In this document: piece by piece, positions 34,530 to 43,478 of the stretch
Position numbering within the stretch: position 1 is the stretch's first letter
Layout: each line of letters starts with the position of its first letter
NCBI RefSeq assembly: GCF_006874425.1
Contig: NZ_VIJZ01000017.1
Location: forward strand, 1 to 63,907
Reading direction: 5' to 3'
Origin: Paenibacillus ottowii
GTDB lineage: Bacteria > Bacillota > Bacilli > Paenibacillales > Paenibacillaceae
DNA length: 63,907 nt
Program-made: the position numbers and the translations under genes
The notes under the pieces: generated by a model
Told to the model about the DNA's origin: nothing
The model's database searches: none
What the model saw: the letters and a program-made list of their open reading frames with translations, nothing else

Positions 34530-36269
34530 TTAAGCCGTAGTGAACTGGCTGTTATAGAGCGAGGCATAATGGCCGCCGCTGGCGAGCAGTCCTTCATGGG
34601 TGCCGCTTTCGACGACATCGCCGTTTTTCATGTATAAAATCAGATCCGCTTCACGGATGGTTGATAGCCTGTGAGCGATGACGAAGCTGGTGCGTCCGTC
34701 GATCATTTTCATGAAGGCCTTTTGGATGCGGGCCTCTGTAAGGGTATCTATGCTACTGGTTGCTTCATCCAGAATGAGCATAGGTGGATCGACGAGAATT
34801 ACTCTCGCGATGGTAAGCAGCTGCTTTTGCCCTTGTGACAGGCTGTCGCCCGACCCGCTGATGACCGTATCGTAACCATGAGGCAGGCGCTTGATAAAGC
34901 CATGCGCATTAGCAGCTGTCGCAGCCGCAATGACTTCTTCGTCCGTGGCCTCTGGCTTCCCATAGGCGATATTGTCACGAATCGTTCCGCTGAACAGCCA
35001 TGTATCCTGAAGCACCATGCCAAAGTTAGTCCGCAGGCCATCCCGGCTCATATCGTTGATATTCACTCCGTCGATGGAGATCGAACCGCTGTCCACATCG
35101 TAAAAGCGCATGAGCAGGTTAACGAGTGTTGTTTTGCCTGCACCGGTCTGTCCGACGATAGCTACGCGAGTGCCCGGTTTGACCTCCAAACTAAAGTTCG
35201 TAATAAGCGTTCGTCCCGGATTATAGGAGAATTTTACATGATCAAACAGAATCGTGCCTTTACTGCGCTCCAGCTGCACGGCGTTCGGTTTTTCCGGTTG
35301 TTCCGGCGGCGAATCCAAAATAGCAAATATACGCTGGGCAGAAGCTGTCGCAGCCTGAAACTGCGTTAATACCCCTGTAATTTCATTAAAAGGCTTGGCG
35401 AACAAATTGGTGTAAATGAGAAAGCTCGACAAACCGCCTACCGAAATTCCACCCAAAATGATCGAAATACAGCCAATCATAGCGGTGACTGAAAAAGTCA
35501 TGTTGTTGACCAATCGGGTGGAAGGGTTGGACAAAGATCCGTAAAACTGTGATTTCACCCCGGCTTGGTACAGCTGTTCGTTTCTGGCGGAAAATTCCTC
35601 AAACGAGCGCTTTTCATAATGAAAGGCAGTCACTACCCGCTGTCCGCCGATCATTTCCTCCACATATCCGTTCAGGCTTCCTAAAATTTTGGCCTGCTCG
35701 CGGAACATGCGTTGCGATTTTGTAGTAATGAACCGTGCAACGCCATATGTGATGGGGGCAGACACCAAGACCACCAGCGTCATCACCGGACTGATATACA
35801 GCATGAGTACAATCGAACCAATAATGGTAATCAATCCAGTGATCAAAGTGGAAAAGCCCTGCAACAATCCATCCGACACGGCATCCATATCGTTCACAAA
35901 ACGGCTAATGCTATCTCCTTGTGGATGATTGTCATGAAAGCTTAGCGGAAGGATATTAAAATGATCGAATAACTCCCGTCGCATATCATTTACAGTCTGA
36001 AAAGCAATGCGGTTCGTCAAATATGTGAGCAGCCAGCTAAATAGACTGCCTACAACATATACAATGCCTAATCCAAAAAGAATCAACGCAATGCCTCTAA
36101 AGTCTACCGCTCCTTTATTCACCATATGGTCGATAGCCCGACCAATCATATAGGGCCCGATCAGACTGGCAAGCACGCTGAGAATCGCGCTGACGATAAC
36201 CCAAAACGTTGTTGATTTATATTGACCGACATAGGTTAATAATCTTTTCCAGGTTTCCTTGCTACTCAT
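34530..36269 (-). CDS. ABC exporter half-transporter (second subunit)
   Basis: This 579-aa exporter subunit has six membrane helices in the first ~310 residues and a nucleotide-binding domain with Walker A GQTGAGKTT, signature LSQGQ (a variant of LSGGQ), Walker B LILDEATSS with the catalytic Glu, and the switch His in AHRLST. Its start overlaps the previous gene by 4 nt, so it is made together with it. The pair resembles B. subtilis YfiB/YfiC heterodimers. The substrate is unknown; drug or lipid-like export is the usual theme. Confidence 0.93.
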   Translation of the reverse strand: MSSKETWKRLLTYVGQYKSTTFWVIVSAILSVLASLIGPYMIGRAIDHMVNKGAVDFRGIALILFGLGIVYVVGSLFSWLLTYLTNRIAFQTVNDMRRELFDHFNILPLSFHDNHPQGDSISRFVNDMDAVSDGLLQGFSTLITGLITIIGSIVLMLYISPVMTLVVLVSAPITYGVARFITTKSQRMFREQAKILGSLNGYVEEMIGGQRVVTAFHYEKRSFEEFSARNEQLYQAGVKSQFYGSLSNPSTRLVNNMTFSVTAMIGCISIILGGISVGGLSSFLIYTNLFAKPFNEITGVLTQFQAATASAQRIFAILDSPPEQPEKPNAVQLERSKGTILFDHVKFSYNPGRTLITNFSLEVKPGTRVAIVGQTGAGKTTLVNLLMRFYDVDSGSISIDGVNINDMSRDGLRTNFGMVLQDTWLFSGTIRDNIAYGKPEATDEEVIAAATAANAHGFIKRLPHGYDTVISGSGDSLSQGQKQLLTIARVILVDPPMLILDEATSSIDTLTEARIQKAFMKMIDGRTSFVIAHRLSTIREADLILYMKNGDVVESGTHEGLLASGGHYASLYNSQFTTA

Positions 36270-38029
36270 TGGTCCACCTCCTGCGTTGAGAGCTGGGAGC
36301 GATTAATTTCCTGGTATACTTCCGAGCTGCTCATCAACTGATCATGTGTGCCGCTCCCGACAATTCGGCCTTCATCAAATACAATGATTTTATCGGCATG
36401 CTGTACACTGCTTACTCGTTGGGAGACCAGCAGAACAGTCATGCGAGAGCTATTTTCCCGTAGCGATTTCCGGAGGGCAGCGTCAGTTGCGAAATCAAGT
36501 GCGCTTGAGGAATCATCCAAAATCAGAATTTCCGGATTGCCTACAATAGCTCTGGCAATGGTAAGTCGCTGCTTTTGCCCGCCTGACAGATTAAGCCCTC
36601 CTCGGGTGATCGGGGCATCGAATTTTTCCGGCAAGTTGGAAATAAACTCATCCGCTTGCGCAATGGCTGCGGCCCTGGCGACATCCTCATCGGTGGCGTG
36701 TTCACGCCCCCATCGGATATTATCCGCTATAGTCCCCGTGAACAGCAGGGCCTTTTGGGGGACTATCCCGATTTTCTGCCGCAATTGCTCCAATTTATAG
36801 TGCCGTACGTCCATGCCATCGACCTGTACGCAACCCTCCACTGCATCATAGAAGCGGGGAATGAGATTCACAAAGGTGGATTTCCCTGAGCCCGTTCCTC
36901 CTATGATCCCAACTGTTTCACCGGGATAGATGTCTACCACTATGTCACTAAGTGCCAATTGTCCTGTCTTATTGTAGCCAAAGGAGACGTGATCAAAAGA
37001 GATGGCTGGTACAGGACTGTTCTTACCTGTCTCTTTCCTGCTAATAGATGTGGAAGGGTCAGAATCGGAAATCGATGCTTCCGTATCCAGAACCTCCTGA
37101 ATTCTCGCTGCTGAAGTGGCTGCCTTGGTGAACAGGATAATAAGATTCGTCACCACGATCAGGGCCAGCAAAATTTGCGTAATGTAATTAATAAACGCAA
37201 TAATCTCTCCTTGAGTAAGAGAGCCATATTGGATATGGATACCGCCGATCCACAGGATGGCAATAATAGCTCCGTTGACCACCAGTAAGGTGGCTGGGCT
37301 CAGCAGAGCAGAAATACGTCCGACACGAATGGCGGTCTGGGTTAGATCATCTGAGGCGGTATTGAACTTTACCCGTTCAGCTCCTCTTTTGGCAAATGCA
37401 CGTATAACCCGTACTCCTGTGAGATTCTCGCTTAGCACCAGAGCAATTTTATCGAGCTTCTTCTGGTATAGCTGGTACAGGGGAGAAGCCTTCGTAATGA
37501 CCACATACAGGATCACAGCCAGAATGGGCGTAGCCGCCAATAGCACCAAAGCAAGGCGGAAGTCCAATATCATCGACATAATGATCGCCCCGATACAAAT
37601 GAAAGGAGCACGAATGACCAGACGAATCAGCATCGCCACAGCCGTTTGAAGCTGATTAACATCATTCGTAATTCGGTTGATGAGAGAGGGCGTCCCAAAT
37701 TTATCGAGATCCGCATAAGAAAACGATGAAATATGCTTAAACATGGTGTTGCGCAGTGTGGTTCCGAATCCTTGGGAAGCACGGGCTGCGTAAAACTGGC
37801 ACACGAGAGAACTGCCAAAGCCCAGAATAGTCATGAGCAACATCAACAGGCCCAATTGCCATACATAATGGGTATCTCCCCTACCGACGCCATGATTAAT
37901 CATTAAAGCTACCATAGTAGGCAGTAGCAATTCCAGAATAGCCTCAATCAGTTTAAACAGAGGCCCAAGAATCGTTTCCTTTTTATAGGGTTTCAAAAAA
38001 ACAGCAAATTTCAGCAAATAAACCATCAC
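36266..38029 (-). CDS. ABC exporter half-transporter (first subunit, degenerate Walker B)
   Basis: This 587-aa subunit has six membrane helices followed by an ATPase domain with Walker A GGTGSGKST and signature LSGGQ. Walker B reads LILDDSSSALD: the usual catalytic Glu is Asp. The switch His is replaced by Gln (VSQRVSS). This is the pattern of heterodimeric exporters in which one ATP site is catalytically weak. The start is GTG 38029 or ATG 38026 after TTAGG, with spacing short. A divergent LysR gene lies 140 bp away. Confidence 0.92.
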   Translation of the reverse strand: MMVYLLKFAVFLKPYKKETILGPLFKLIEAILELLLPTMVALMINHGVGRGDTHYVWQLGLLMLLMTILGFGSSLVCQFYAARASQGFGTTLRNTMFKHISSFSYADLDKFGTPSLINRITNDVNQLQTAVAMLIRLVIRAPFICIGAIIMSMILDFRLALVLLAATPILAVILYVVITKASPLYQLYQKKLDKIALVLSENLTGVRVIRAFAKRGAERVKFNTASDDLTQTAIRVGRISALLSPATLLVVNGAIIAILWIGGIHIQYGSLTQGEIIAFINYITQILLALIVVTNLIILFTKAATSAARIQEVLDTEASISDSDPSTSISRKETGKNSPVPAISFDHVSFGYNKTGQLALSDIVVDIYPGETVGIIGGTGSGKSTFVNLIPRFYDAVEGCVQVDGMDVRHYKLEQLRQKIGIVPQKALLFTGTIADNIRWGREHATDEDVARAAAIAQADEFISNLPEKFDAPITRGGLNLSGGQKQRLTIARAIVGNPEILILDDSSSALDFATDAALRKSLRENSSRMTVLLVSQRVSSVQHADKIIVFDEGRIVGSGTHDQLMSSSEVYQEINRSQLSTQEVDQ

Positions 38030-38131
38030 CTAACCTGAATATTGTATAAAATTTTTCCTAGTGCAATTGCATATCTGAGTATAATTATGGCATATCCCTA
38101 ACCATATGAAAAATATTTAATATATATTAGA

Positions 38132-38152
38132 GATATAGGTTTCACATATATC
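38132..38152. promoter_or_regulatory. LysR-type operator candidate before the exporter regulator
   Basis: GATATA and TATATC are separated by 9 bp and contain a T-N11-A core (T38136, A38148). A second inverted repeat, CATAT-N8-ATATG, lies at 38091-38108. Both are in the divergent gap between the exporter operon and the LysR gene. Confidence 0.4.
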
Positions 38153-38169
38153 AGAACCGGAGGTTCATG

Positions 38170-39060
38170 ATGGAATTAAGGCATCTCAAGTACTTTTTAG
38201 CGATTGCCGACGCCGGACAGATTACAGCGGCAGCCAAAAAACTGCAAATTGCACAGCCTCCCTTAAGTCAACAGCTTATGCAGCTGGAGGAAGAGCTTGG
38301 TGTAAAGCTTGTGCATCGAGGCTCACGGAGCATTCGATTGACAGAGGCCGGAATCATTTTACGGAACAGAGCCAAGCAAATCTTGGAGCTGACGGATGCT
38401 ACGACCAGGGAAATGAATGATTTTGCCATGGGGATGAAGGGGACGCTCACCATTGGAACAGTCTCTTCCTCTGGAGCAACCCTGATGAAAGACAGGCTTT
38501 CCGAATTTCATAAAACCTATGCGGGTGTAAAATTTGAAATTCATGAGGGAAATACCTTTAGGATTCTCGATCTTTTGAACAAAGGGATTATCGAGGTCGG
38601 TATTGTCAGAACCCCCTTTAATACCACGGATTTAGGATGCAGATATGCCGAATCCGAGCCCATGGTAGCAGTAATGACGGAAGAACATGATTGGAGTCCT
38701 GAACAGAAGACTATTTCATTGGCTGAGTTGAAGAACAGACCACTCATTATATATCGCCGTTTTGAGCAATTGATCCACAATACCTGTATGAAGCACGGCT
38801 TTGAGCCGAACATCTTTTGCAAAAATGACGATGCCCGCACCACGCTTCATTGGGCCAACGAAGGGCTGGGTATTGGCATGATTTCGCGCTCCGCTTTGTC
38901 TTTGGGCAGCAATAATCATTTAATCGTTAAGGAAATTAGCTGTGAAGAATTGCACACACGAGTGGCGGCTGTCTGGTTGAAGGATAAATACATGTCTTCA
39001 TTGGCTTCCCGGTTCATTGAAAGTTTTAGCGAGGCATCCCGTGCAGCCGACCTACAGTAG
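38170..39060 (+). CDS. LysR family transcriptional regulator
   Basis: This 296-aa LTTR has an N-terminal winged helix-turn-helix (RHLKYFLAIADAGQITAAAKKLQIAQPPLSQQLMQLEEELGVKL) and a periplasmic-binding-like effector domain. I choose the second ATG (38170), 5 nt after GGAGGT; the first at 38167 is too close. The divergent arrangement suggests it controls the ABC exporter operon, as LTTRs usually do, in response to an unknown effector. Confidence 0.93.
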   Translation: MELRHLKYFLAIADAGQITAAAKKLQIAQPPLSQQLMQLEEELGVKLVHRGSRSIRLTEAGIILRNRAKQILELTDATTREMNDFAMGMKGTLTIGTVSSSGATLMKDRLSEFHKTYAGVKFEIHEGNTFRILDLLNKGIIEVGIVRTPFNTTDLGCRYAESEPMVAVMTEEHDWSPEQKTISLAELKNRPLIIYRRFEQLIHNTCMKHGFEPNIFCKNDDARTTLHWANEGLGIGMISRSALSLGSNNHLIVKEISCEELHTRVAAVWLKDKYMSSLASRFIESFSEASRAADLQ

Positions 39061-39169
39061 TTGAATTTTTTAAGTGTGAAAGCATCTTTTTGTAAAAACT
39101 CATTTGAATTGCAATCGGGAACTGGATATAGTAGTACAGTAGGATAGCGATAGAATGGAGTTTGAACAC

Positions 39170-39595
39170 ATGCCACACAATGCAAAGGTTCGAATCCGTC
39201 TTCATAGTCATCATGACGGAGAAGATGTGGTACAGGAGCTTCCTGGAGAAGCAATCGTTCGCGGGAAGCATCTATATATAAGGTACGAAGAGCCGCAAGA
39301 GAGTCCAGAAGGCGGTACGACACGGAACACAGTCAAAATTGGACCGGACGAGCTAAAGCTAATTCGCCACGGCGAGGTACAATCAGAGCAGTCGTTCGCG
39401 CTGGGACGCAGGTTGCCTGGATTTTACCGCTCGCCTTATTTAAACCTGAACATGTCTGCGCATACGCAGAAGCTCGATATTCGGATGGATGGTTTCACCG
39501 GACATGTGAGCTGGACCTATGATCTGTACGTATTTGAGGATTTCTCGGGGCATTTTGCCATCAGTTTGCATATACAGGAGGAGCAACAATCATGA
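39170..39595 (+). CDS. ywiB: DUF1934 beta-barrel protein YwiB
   Basis: The 141-aa product matches the YwiB/DUF1934 pattern: short, beta-rich, with IGPDELKLIRHGEVQSEQSFALGRR in the middle and TYDLYVFEDFSGHFAISLHI at the end. The family folds as a calycin-like barrel of unknown role. I use ATG 39170, 9 nt after GGAG. Its stop codon overlaps the argS start (ATGA), so the two are translationally coupled, as in B. subtilis where ywiB and argS are adjacent. Confidence 0.9.
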   Translation: MPHNAKVRIRLHSHHDGEDVVQELPGEAIVRGKHLYIRYEEPQESPEGGTTRNTVKIGPDELKLIRHGEVQSEQSFALGRRLPGFYRSPYLNLNMSAHTQKLDIRMDGFTGHVSWTYDLYVFEDFSGHFAISLHIQEEQQS

Positions 39596-41271
39596 CAAGC
39601 AATCCACTGGAACTTATTAATCAAAAGGTAACCTCAGCAATCGAGGCAGCGGTGCTGGCGGCCGGAATCGTGAGCCGCGAAGAGCTGCCGACTATTACAT
39701 TGGAAGTACCTAAGGACAAGTCACACGGTGACTTAGCTACCAACGTAGCAATGCAGCTCACTCGCATTGCAAAGAAGAACCCGCGTCAGATCGCTGAAGA
39801 TTTGATCGCAAATATGGACCTAGCTTCCGCTTCTATTGAAAGTGCGGAAATCGCCGGACCAGGCTTTATTAACTTTCGCCTGAACAAGAGTTACCTCTAT
39901 GCAGTGATTGGACAAGTACAGGAGCAAGGAGCAGATTACGGTCGTGTACACGTAGGTGCAGGCAAAAAAGTACAGATCGAATTTGTCAGCGCCAATCCGA
40001 CCGGTAGTCTTCACTTGGGCCATGCACGTGGCGCAGCTGTAGGGGATGCGCTCTGTAACGTGCTTGATTTTGCAGGATATCAAGTTACTCGTGAATATTA
40101 CATTAATGATGCGGGGAATCAGATTTACAATATGAGTCGTTCCATTGAGGCGCGTTATTTGCAGGAGCTGGGACAGTCTGCGGAGATGCCGGAGGACGGA
40201 TACCATGGTGAGGATATCATCGGTTTTGCGAAGGAACTGGTGGCTGAGAAGGGCGACTCTTTGTTGTCCATGGAACCGGGAGATCGTGCTGCATTTTTCC
40301 GTGAATACGGTTTGGAAAAGGAACTGAATAAGATCAAGCGTGATCTGGAGCGGTTCCGTGTACCTTTTGATTCCTGGTTCAGCGAAACATCACTGTATGA
40401 TAATGGTGAAGTACTTAAAGCGTTGAATGAGCTGCGTGACCGTGAGGAAATTTATGAAAAAGACGGGGCGACTTGGCTGAATACGACCAAGTATGGCGAC
40501 GATAAAGACCGTGTATTGATCAAAAATGACGGCACTTATACGTACCTGACTCCGGATATTGCTTATCACCGCGACAAATACGCTCGTGGCTATGACACGA
40601 TCATCAACATCTGGGGAGCGGATCACCACGGTTATATTCCGCGGATGAAGGCGGCAATGGAAGCACTGGGCAATGACCCGGATAAGCTTAAAGTGCTGAT
40701 TGCCCAAATGGTCAGCTTGTTCCAAAACGGGGAAAAAGTAAAAATGTCTAAGCGTACTGGCAAGGCCGTAACGATGGAGGATCTGATGGAAGAAGTAGGC
40801 GTAGACGCGATCCGTTACTTCTTCACCATGCGCAGTATGGATTCACATCTGGATTTTGATATGGATTTGGCGATTTCCACCTCCAATGAGAATCCGGTAT
40901 TCTACGTGCAATATGCACACGCACGTGCATGCAGCGTATATCGCCAAGCCGAAGAACAGGGGATTGCTGTGCTGCCATTGTCAGAAGTTGACTTGTCCAA
41001 GCTGACGGCTGAGCATGAATACGATCTGTTACGCAAAATTGGCGAGTTGCCAGAGGAAGTATCGGTGGCAGCTGCAAACTTTGCGCCGCATCGTATGATT
41101 CGCTATGTCTACGAGCTGGCATCATTGTTCCACAGCTACTATAAGGCAGAGCGTGTCATCACAGAGGATGCCGCTCAAACGCAGGCTCGTTTGGCGTTGT
41201 TTGGTGCGGTTCGCACGACCATTGCCAATGTTCTGAAGCTTGTGGGTGTGTCTGCACCGGAACGTATGTAA
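39592..41271 (+). CDS. argS: Arginyl-tRNA synthetase
   Basis: It is a class I synthetase charging tRNA-Arg. The 559-aa protein has the N-terminal Add-1 domain, the HIGH-like motif SANPTGSLHLGHARG, the KMSKS-like KVKMSKRTGKAV, and the DALR anticodon-binding domain ending in VGVSAPERM. It overlaps ywiB by 4 nt. No T-box leader is visible in front of the operon. It is ended by a bidirectional hairpin. Confidence 0.98.
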   Translation: MTSNPLELINQKVTSAIEAAVLAAGIVSREELPTITLEVPKDKSHGDLATNVAMQLTRIAKKNPRQIAEDLIANMDLASASIESAEIAGPGFINFRLNKSYLYAVIGQVQEQGADYGRVHVGAGKKVQIEFVSANPTGSLHLGHARGAAVGDALCNVLDFAGYQVTREYYINDAGNQIYNMSRSIEARYLQELGQSAEMPEDGYHGEDIIGFAKELVAEKGDSLLSMEPGDRAAFFREYGLEKELNKIKRDLERFRVPFDSWFSETSLYDNGEVLKALNELRDREEIYEKDGATWLNTTKYGDDKDRVLIKNDGTYTYLTPDIAYHRDKYARGYDTIINIWGADHHGYIPRMKAAMEALGNDPDKLKVLIAQMVSLFQNGEKVKMSKRTGKAVTMEDLMEEVGVDAIRYFFTMRSMDSHLDFDMDLAISTSNENPVFYVQYAHARACSVYRQAEEQGIAVLPLSEVDLSKLTAEHEYDLLRKIGELPEEVSVAAANFAPHRMIRYVYELASLFHSYYKAERVITEDAAQTQARLALFGAVRTTIANVLKLVGVSAPERM

Positions 41272-41318
41272 TTAAACAACTGCAACGTATTGACCTTGTA
41301 GTCATATGTATAATAATA

Positions 41319-41372
41319 AAAGGAACCGTTCGTGCTGCCCTCTACAAGGAGGCTCGTTCGGTTCCTTTTTTA
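41319..41372. terminator. bidirectional terminator
   Basis: AAAGGAACCGTTCG pairs with CGTTCGGTTCCTTT (one mismatch region), flanked by A and T runs. It lies between argS and the convergent CYTH-like gene. Confidence 0.88.
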
Positions 41373-41401
41373 GGTTGGAGTACTTTTTAGGTATGAGTAG
41401 T

Positions 41402-42262
41402 TTAATAGCGTTCCAGTACCAGATTCGTTTTGAGGGAATCGGCGGGAATCAGCCATCCTTTGGATTGCAGCAGGTTAATCAGCTTGGTTCGGTTGCTTGC
41501 GGCAACATTGTAATCCGAAGTTTTGAAGGAAATTTCGATGATATTGTCAGTACCCGATCCGTTTGCGCTACGAATAGGCCATATTTCAACATCAGTATCC
41601 AGGCCCTGAAAGCTGCCCTCATATTTGCTGACCTCTACAGGACCGCGTACTCTGGAGTTTGCCAAGGTTTGTTTACCCCAATTGCTGCTTTTCCAGTTCT
41701 GCAGCTTGCCCGGAAGATTATCCTGCAATTGTTTTAAGGCTTGATTCGGGGAAGGCAGAGATAATCCTTTGGAGGCACTCGTTTTCCTATCATTGGAAAA
41801 GCTTAGTGTCTGCTTGTTGTATCCCCAATCCACCTCAGCCTCATAATTATCATCGGAGGCACTGAATCCTTCCTTATTCGCTTGGGTAAGTGCTGCGTCG
41901 ATATTCCCGTCTGTGACCGTATAGCGTTTTTTGTAGGTTAATTCATAATTCTTTTTGTCTTCTTTCTTGCGAAATCTAACGTTCCAACCCTCGTCATTCA
42001 GTTGCAATGAGTCTGTGTCAAAATACTCGACCTTTAAGCGTTGCGCTTCCTCGCTGATTTGGAACTCATTTACGATGCCGTTTTTTAAAGAGCCATCCGC
42101 GTTGAGAACCTGAGCTGTATCCAGCAGCAGTTTCACCTCATAGCTTGGCGTGGCATTGGCAGCGGCTTGTACAGGCTCTGCTCCTTTCCATCCTGTTGCG
42201 AGCAGCACTGCACTCAGAGTTACTACCGACATGAATTTGGTGATACGATGGCCTGTTTTCAT
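41402..42262 (-). CDS. secreted CYTH-like domain protein (286 aa)
   Basis: The N-terminus is a signal peptide (MKTGHRITKFMSVVTLSAVLLATG, ending near VQA). The mature part shows the plan of a CYTH triphosphate-tunnel domain: YEVKLLLD at the start, then VEYFDTDSLQLNDEGWNVRFRKK and YELTYKKRY. The usual ExExK opening is only half kept. CYTH enzymes act on triphosphates or polyphosphates in the cytosol, so an exported version is unusual. The ATG follows AGGAGAGG. It lies alone between argS and a LysR gene. Confidence 0.8.
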   Translation of the reverse strand: MKTGHRITKFMSVVTLSAVLLATGWKGAEPVQAAANATPSYEVKLLLDTAQVLNADGSLKNGIVNEFQISEEAQRLKVEYFDTDSLQLNDEGWNVRFRKKEDKKNYELTYKKRYTVTDGNIDAALTQANKEGFSASDDNYEAEVDWGYNKQTLSFSNDRKTSASKGLSLPSPNQALKQLQDNLPGKLQNWKSSNWGKQTLANSRVRGPVEVSKYEGSFQGLDTDVEIWPIRSANGSGTDNIIEISFKTSDYNVAASNRTKLINLLQSKGWLIPADSLKTNLVLERY

Positions 42263-42400
42263 TTCATCCTCTCCTGTTCGTCCGAATGGGTTACACGTTA
42301 CACTTTACGGGGGGGTTGTCAGTCGAATGTCAAAGTAAGATGGTATTCTGGTTAAAAAATACCATATTTTATATATGACAGCCAATATTTAATCTTGGTT

Positions 42401-43282
42401 TCATCCTAAATATTCAGTGAATCTGTGGATCAGCGCGGAGCGATGACGATCTCTGTTGCTGACCATATAAATGTGCCGCTCAACAGGCTGCCCCGGAATA
42501 GGCCTTACAACCAGTAAACCCCGCTCAACCTCTGATTGAACAGCAAGACGTGAGACAAAGGAGATGTGTTCTCCTAGCATAACCGCCTGTTTGATAGCTT
42601 CCAGTGAATCCAATTCCAGATAGGACGGAAGCCGGCGTCGTCCGCGCTCCAGCCATTTGTCAGTCACATGGCGTGTACTTGAATCTTTTCCATGCAACAC
42701 AAAAGAGGCTGAAGCGATACGCTCGGATGTCAAATCGGTTTCGCTAGCGAGCGGATGAGTGGGTGAGCAGATAAGCACCAGTTCATCCTCTCCCAGGGAT
42801 TCTGAGAGTAGCGTTGGGGATTGAAACGGCTCTGCTGATATAATGCCGAGGTCAATTTCGTGGCGAGCGAGCATGTCCTTGATCACGGGCGCTGTTTTCA
42901 CGGACAAGGCGATGTGAATACCCGGATGCTCGCGGGCAAACCGGTGCAGCACGGCAGGCAGCAGGTAGGTAGCGGGTACATAGCTTGCACCAATACGTAT
43001 ACTTCCTCGTTGGAGCGTATCAAACTCACGGACGACTCGCTCAGCCTCTGCCGCAAGTGCATTAATCTTGGTGGCATAGTGCAGCAGTGCATTTCCGGCA
43101 TCCGTCAGGATGATTTTGCCCATACGTGTATCAAACAGCTTGACTCCGAATTCACGCTCCAGATTTTTCATATGGAAAGTAACAGTGGGCTGCTTTAGAC
43201 CGAGAAGCTCGGCTACGGTGGTGATTTTGTGGTGCTTGTTCAGCAGCTCTACAATATGTAACTTCAGAAGACTTAAGTTCAC
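42401..43282 (-). CDS. LysR family transcriptional regulator
   Basis: This 293-aa LTTR has an N-terminal helix-turn-helix (LNKHHKITTVAELLGLKQPTVTFHMKNLEREFGVKLF) and an effector-binding domain typical of the CysL/CbbR-like branch (RGSIRIGASYVPATYLLP). It is divergent from the ABC importer operon. A palindromic LTTR box lies in the 196-bp gap, so it very probably regulates that operon and itself. Confidence 0.93.
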   Translation of the reverse strand: MNLSLLKLHIVELLNKHHKITTVAELLGLKQPTVTFHMKNLEREFGVKLFDTRMGKIILTDAGNALLHYATKINALAAEAERVVREFDTLQRGSIRIGASYVPATYLLPAVLHRFAREHPGIHIALSVKTAPVIKDMLARHEIDLGIISAEPFQSPTLLSESLGEDELVLICSPTHPLASETDLTSERIASASFVLHGKDSSTRHVTDKWLERGRRRLPSYLELDSLEAIKQAVMLGEHISFVSRLAVQSEVERGLLVVRPIPGQPVERHIYMVSNRDRHRSALIHRFTEYLG

Positions 43283-43350
43283 TGAGAATGCCTCGCTTTC
43301 AGGTTAATCGAGCAATCTATTCGTTGGGCAGCAGCATCAATCGCCTCTAT

Positions 43351-43365
43351 ATAGATTAAATCTAT
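43351..43365. promoter_or_regulatory. LysR-type operator (ATAG-N7-CTAT)
   Basis: ATAGATTAAATCTAT is a perfect inverted repeat with a T-N11-A core (T43352, A43364), placed between the divergent LysR and importer genes. This is the classic form of an LTTR binding site. Confidence 0.65.
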
Positions 43366-43478
43366 GAGTGTTAACACAATTCATTGAAATAATTAATTTT
43401 GTTTTAACTTTCCAATAACACAGGTTGCGAATTCAAGTTTTACACTGGGGTCAGTCACAAGAACAGGCAGGTAATGCG

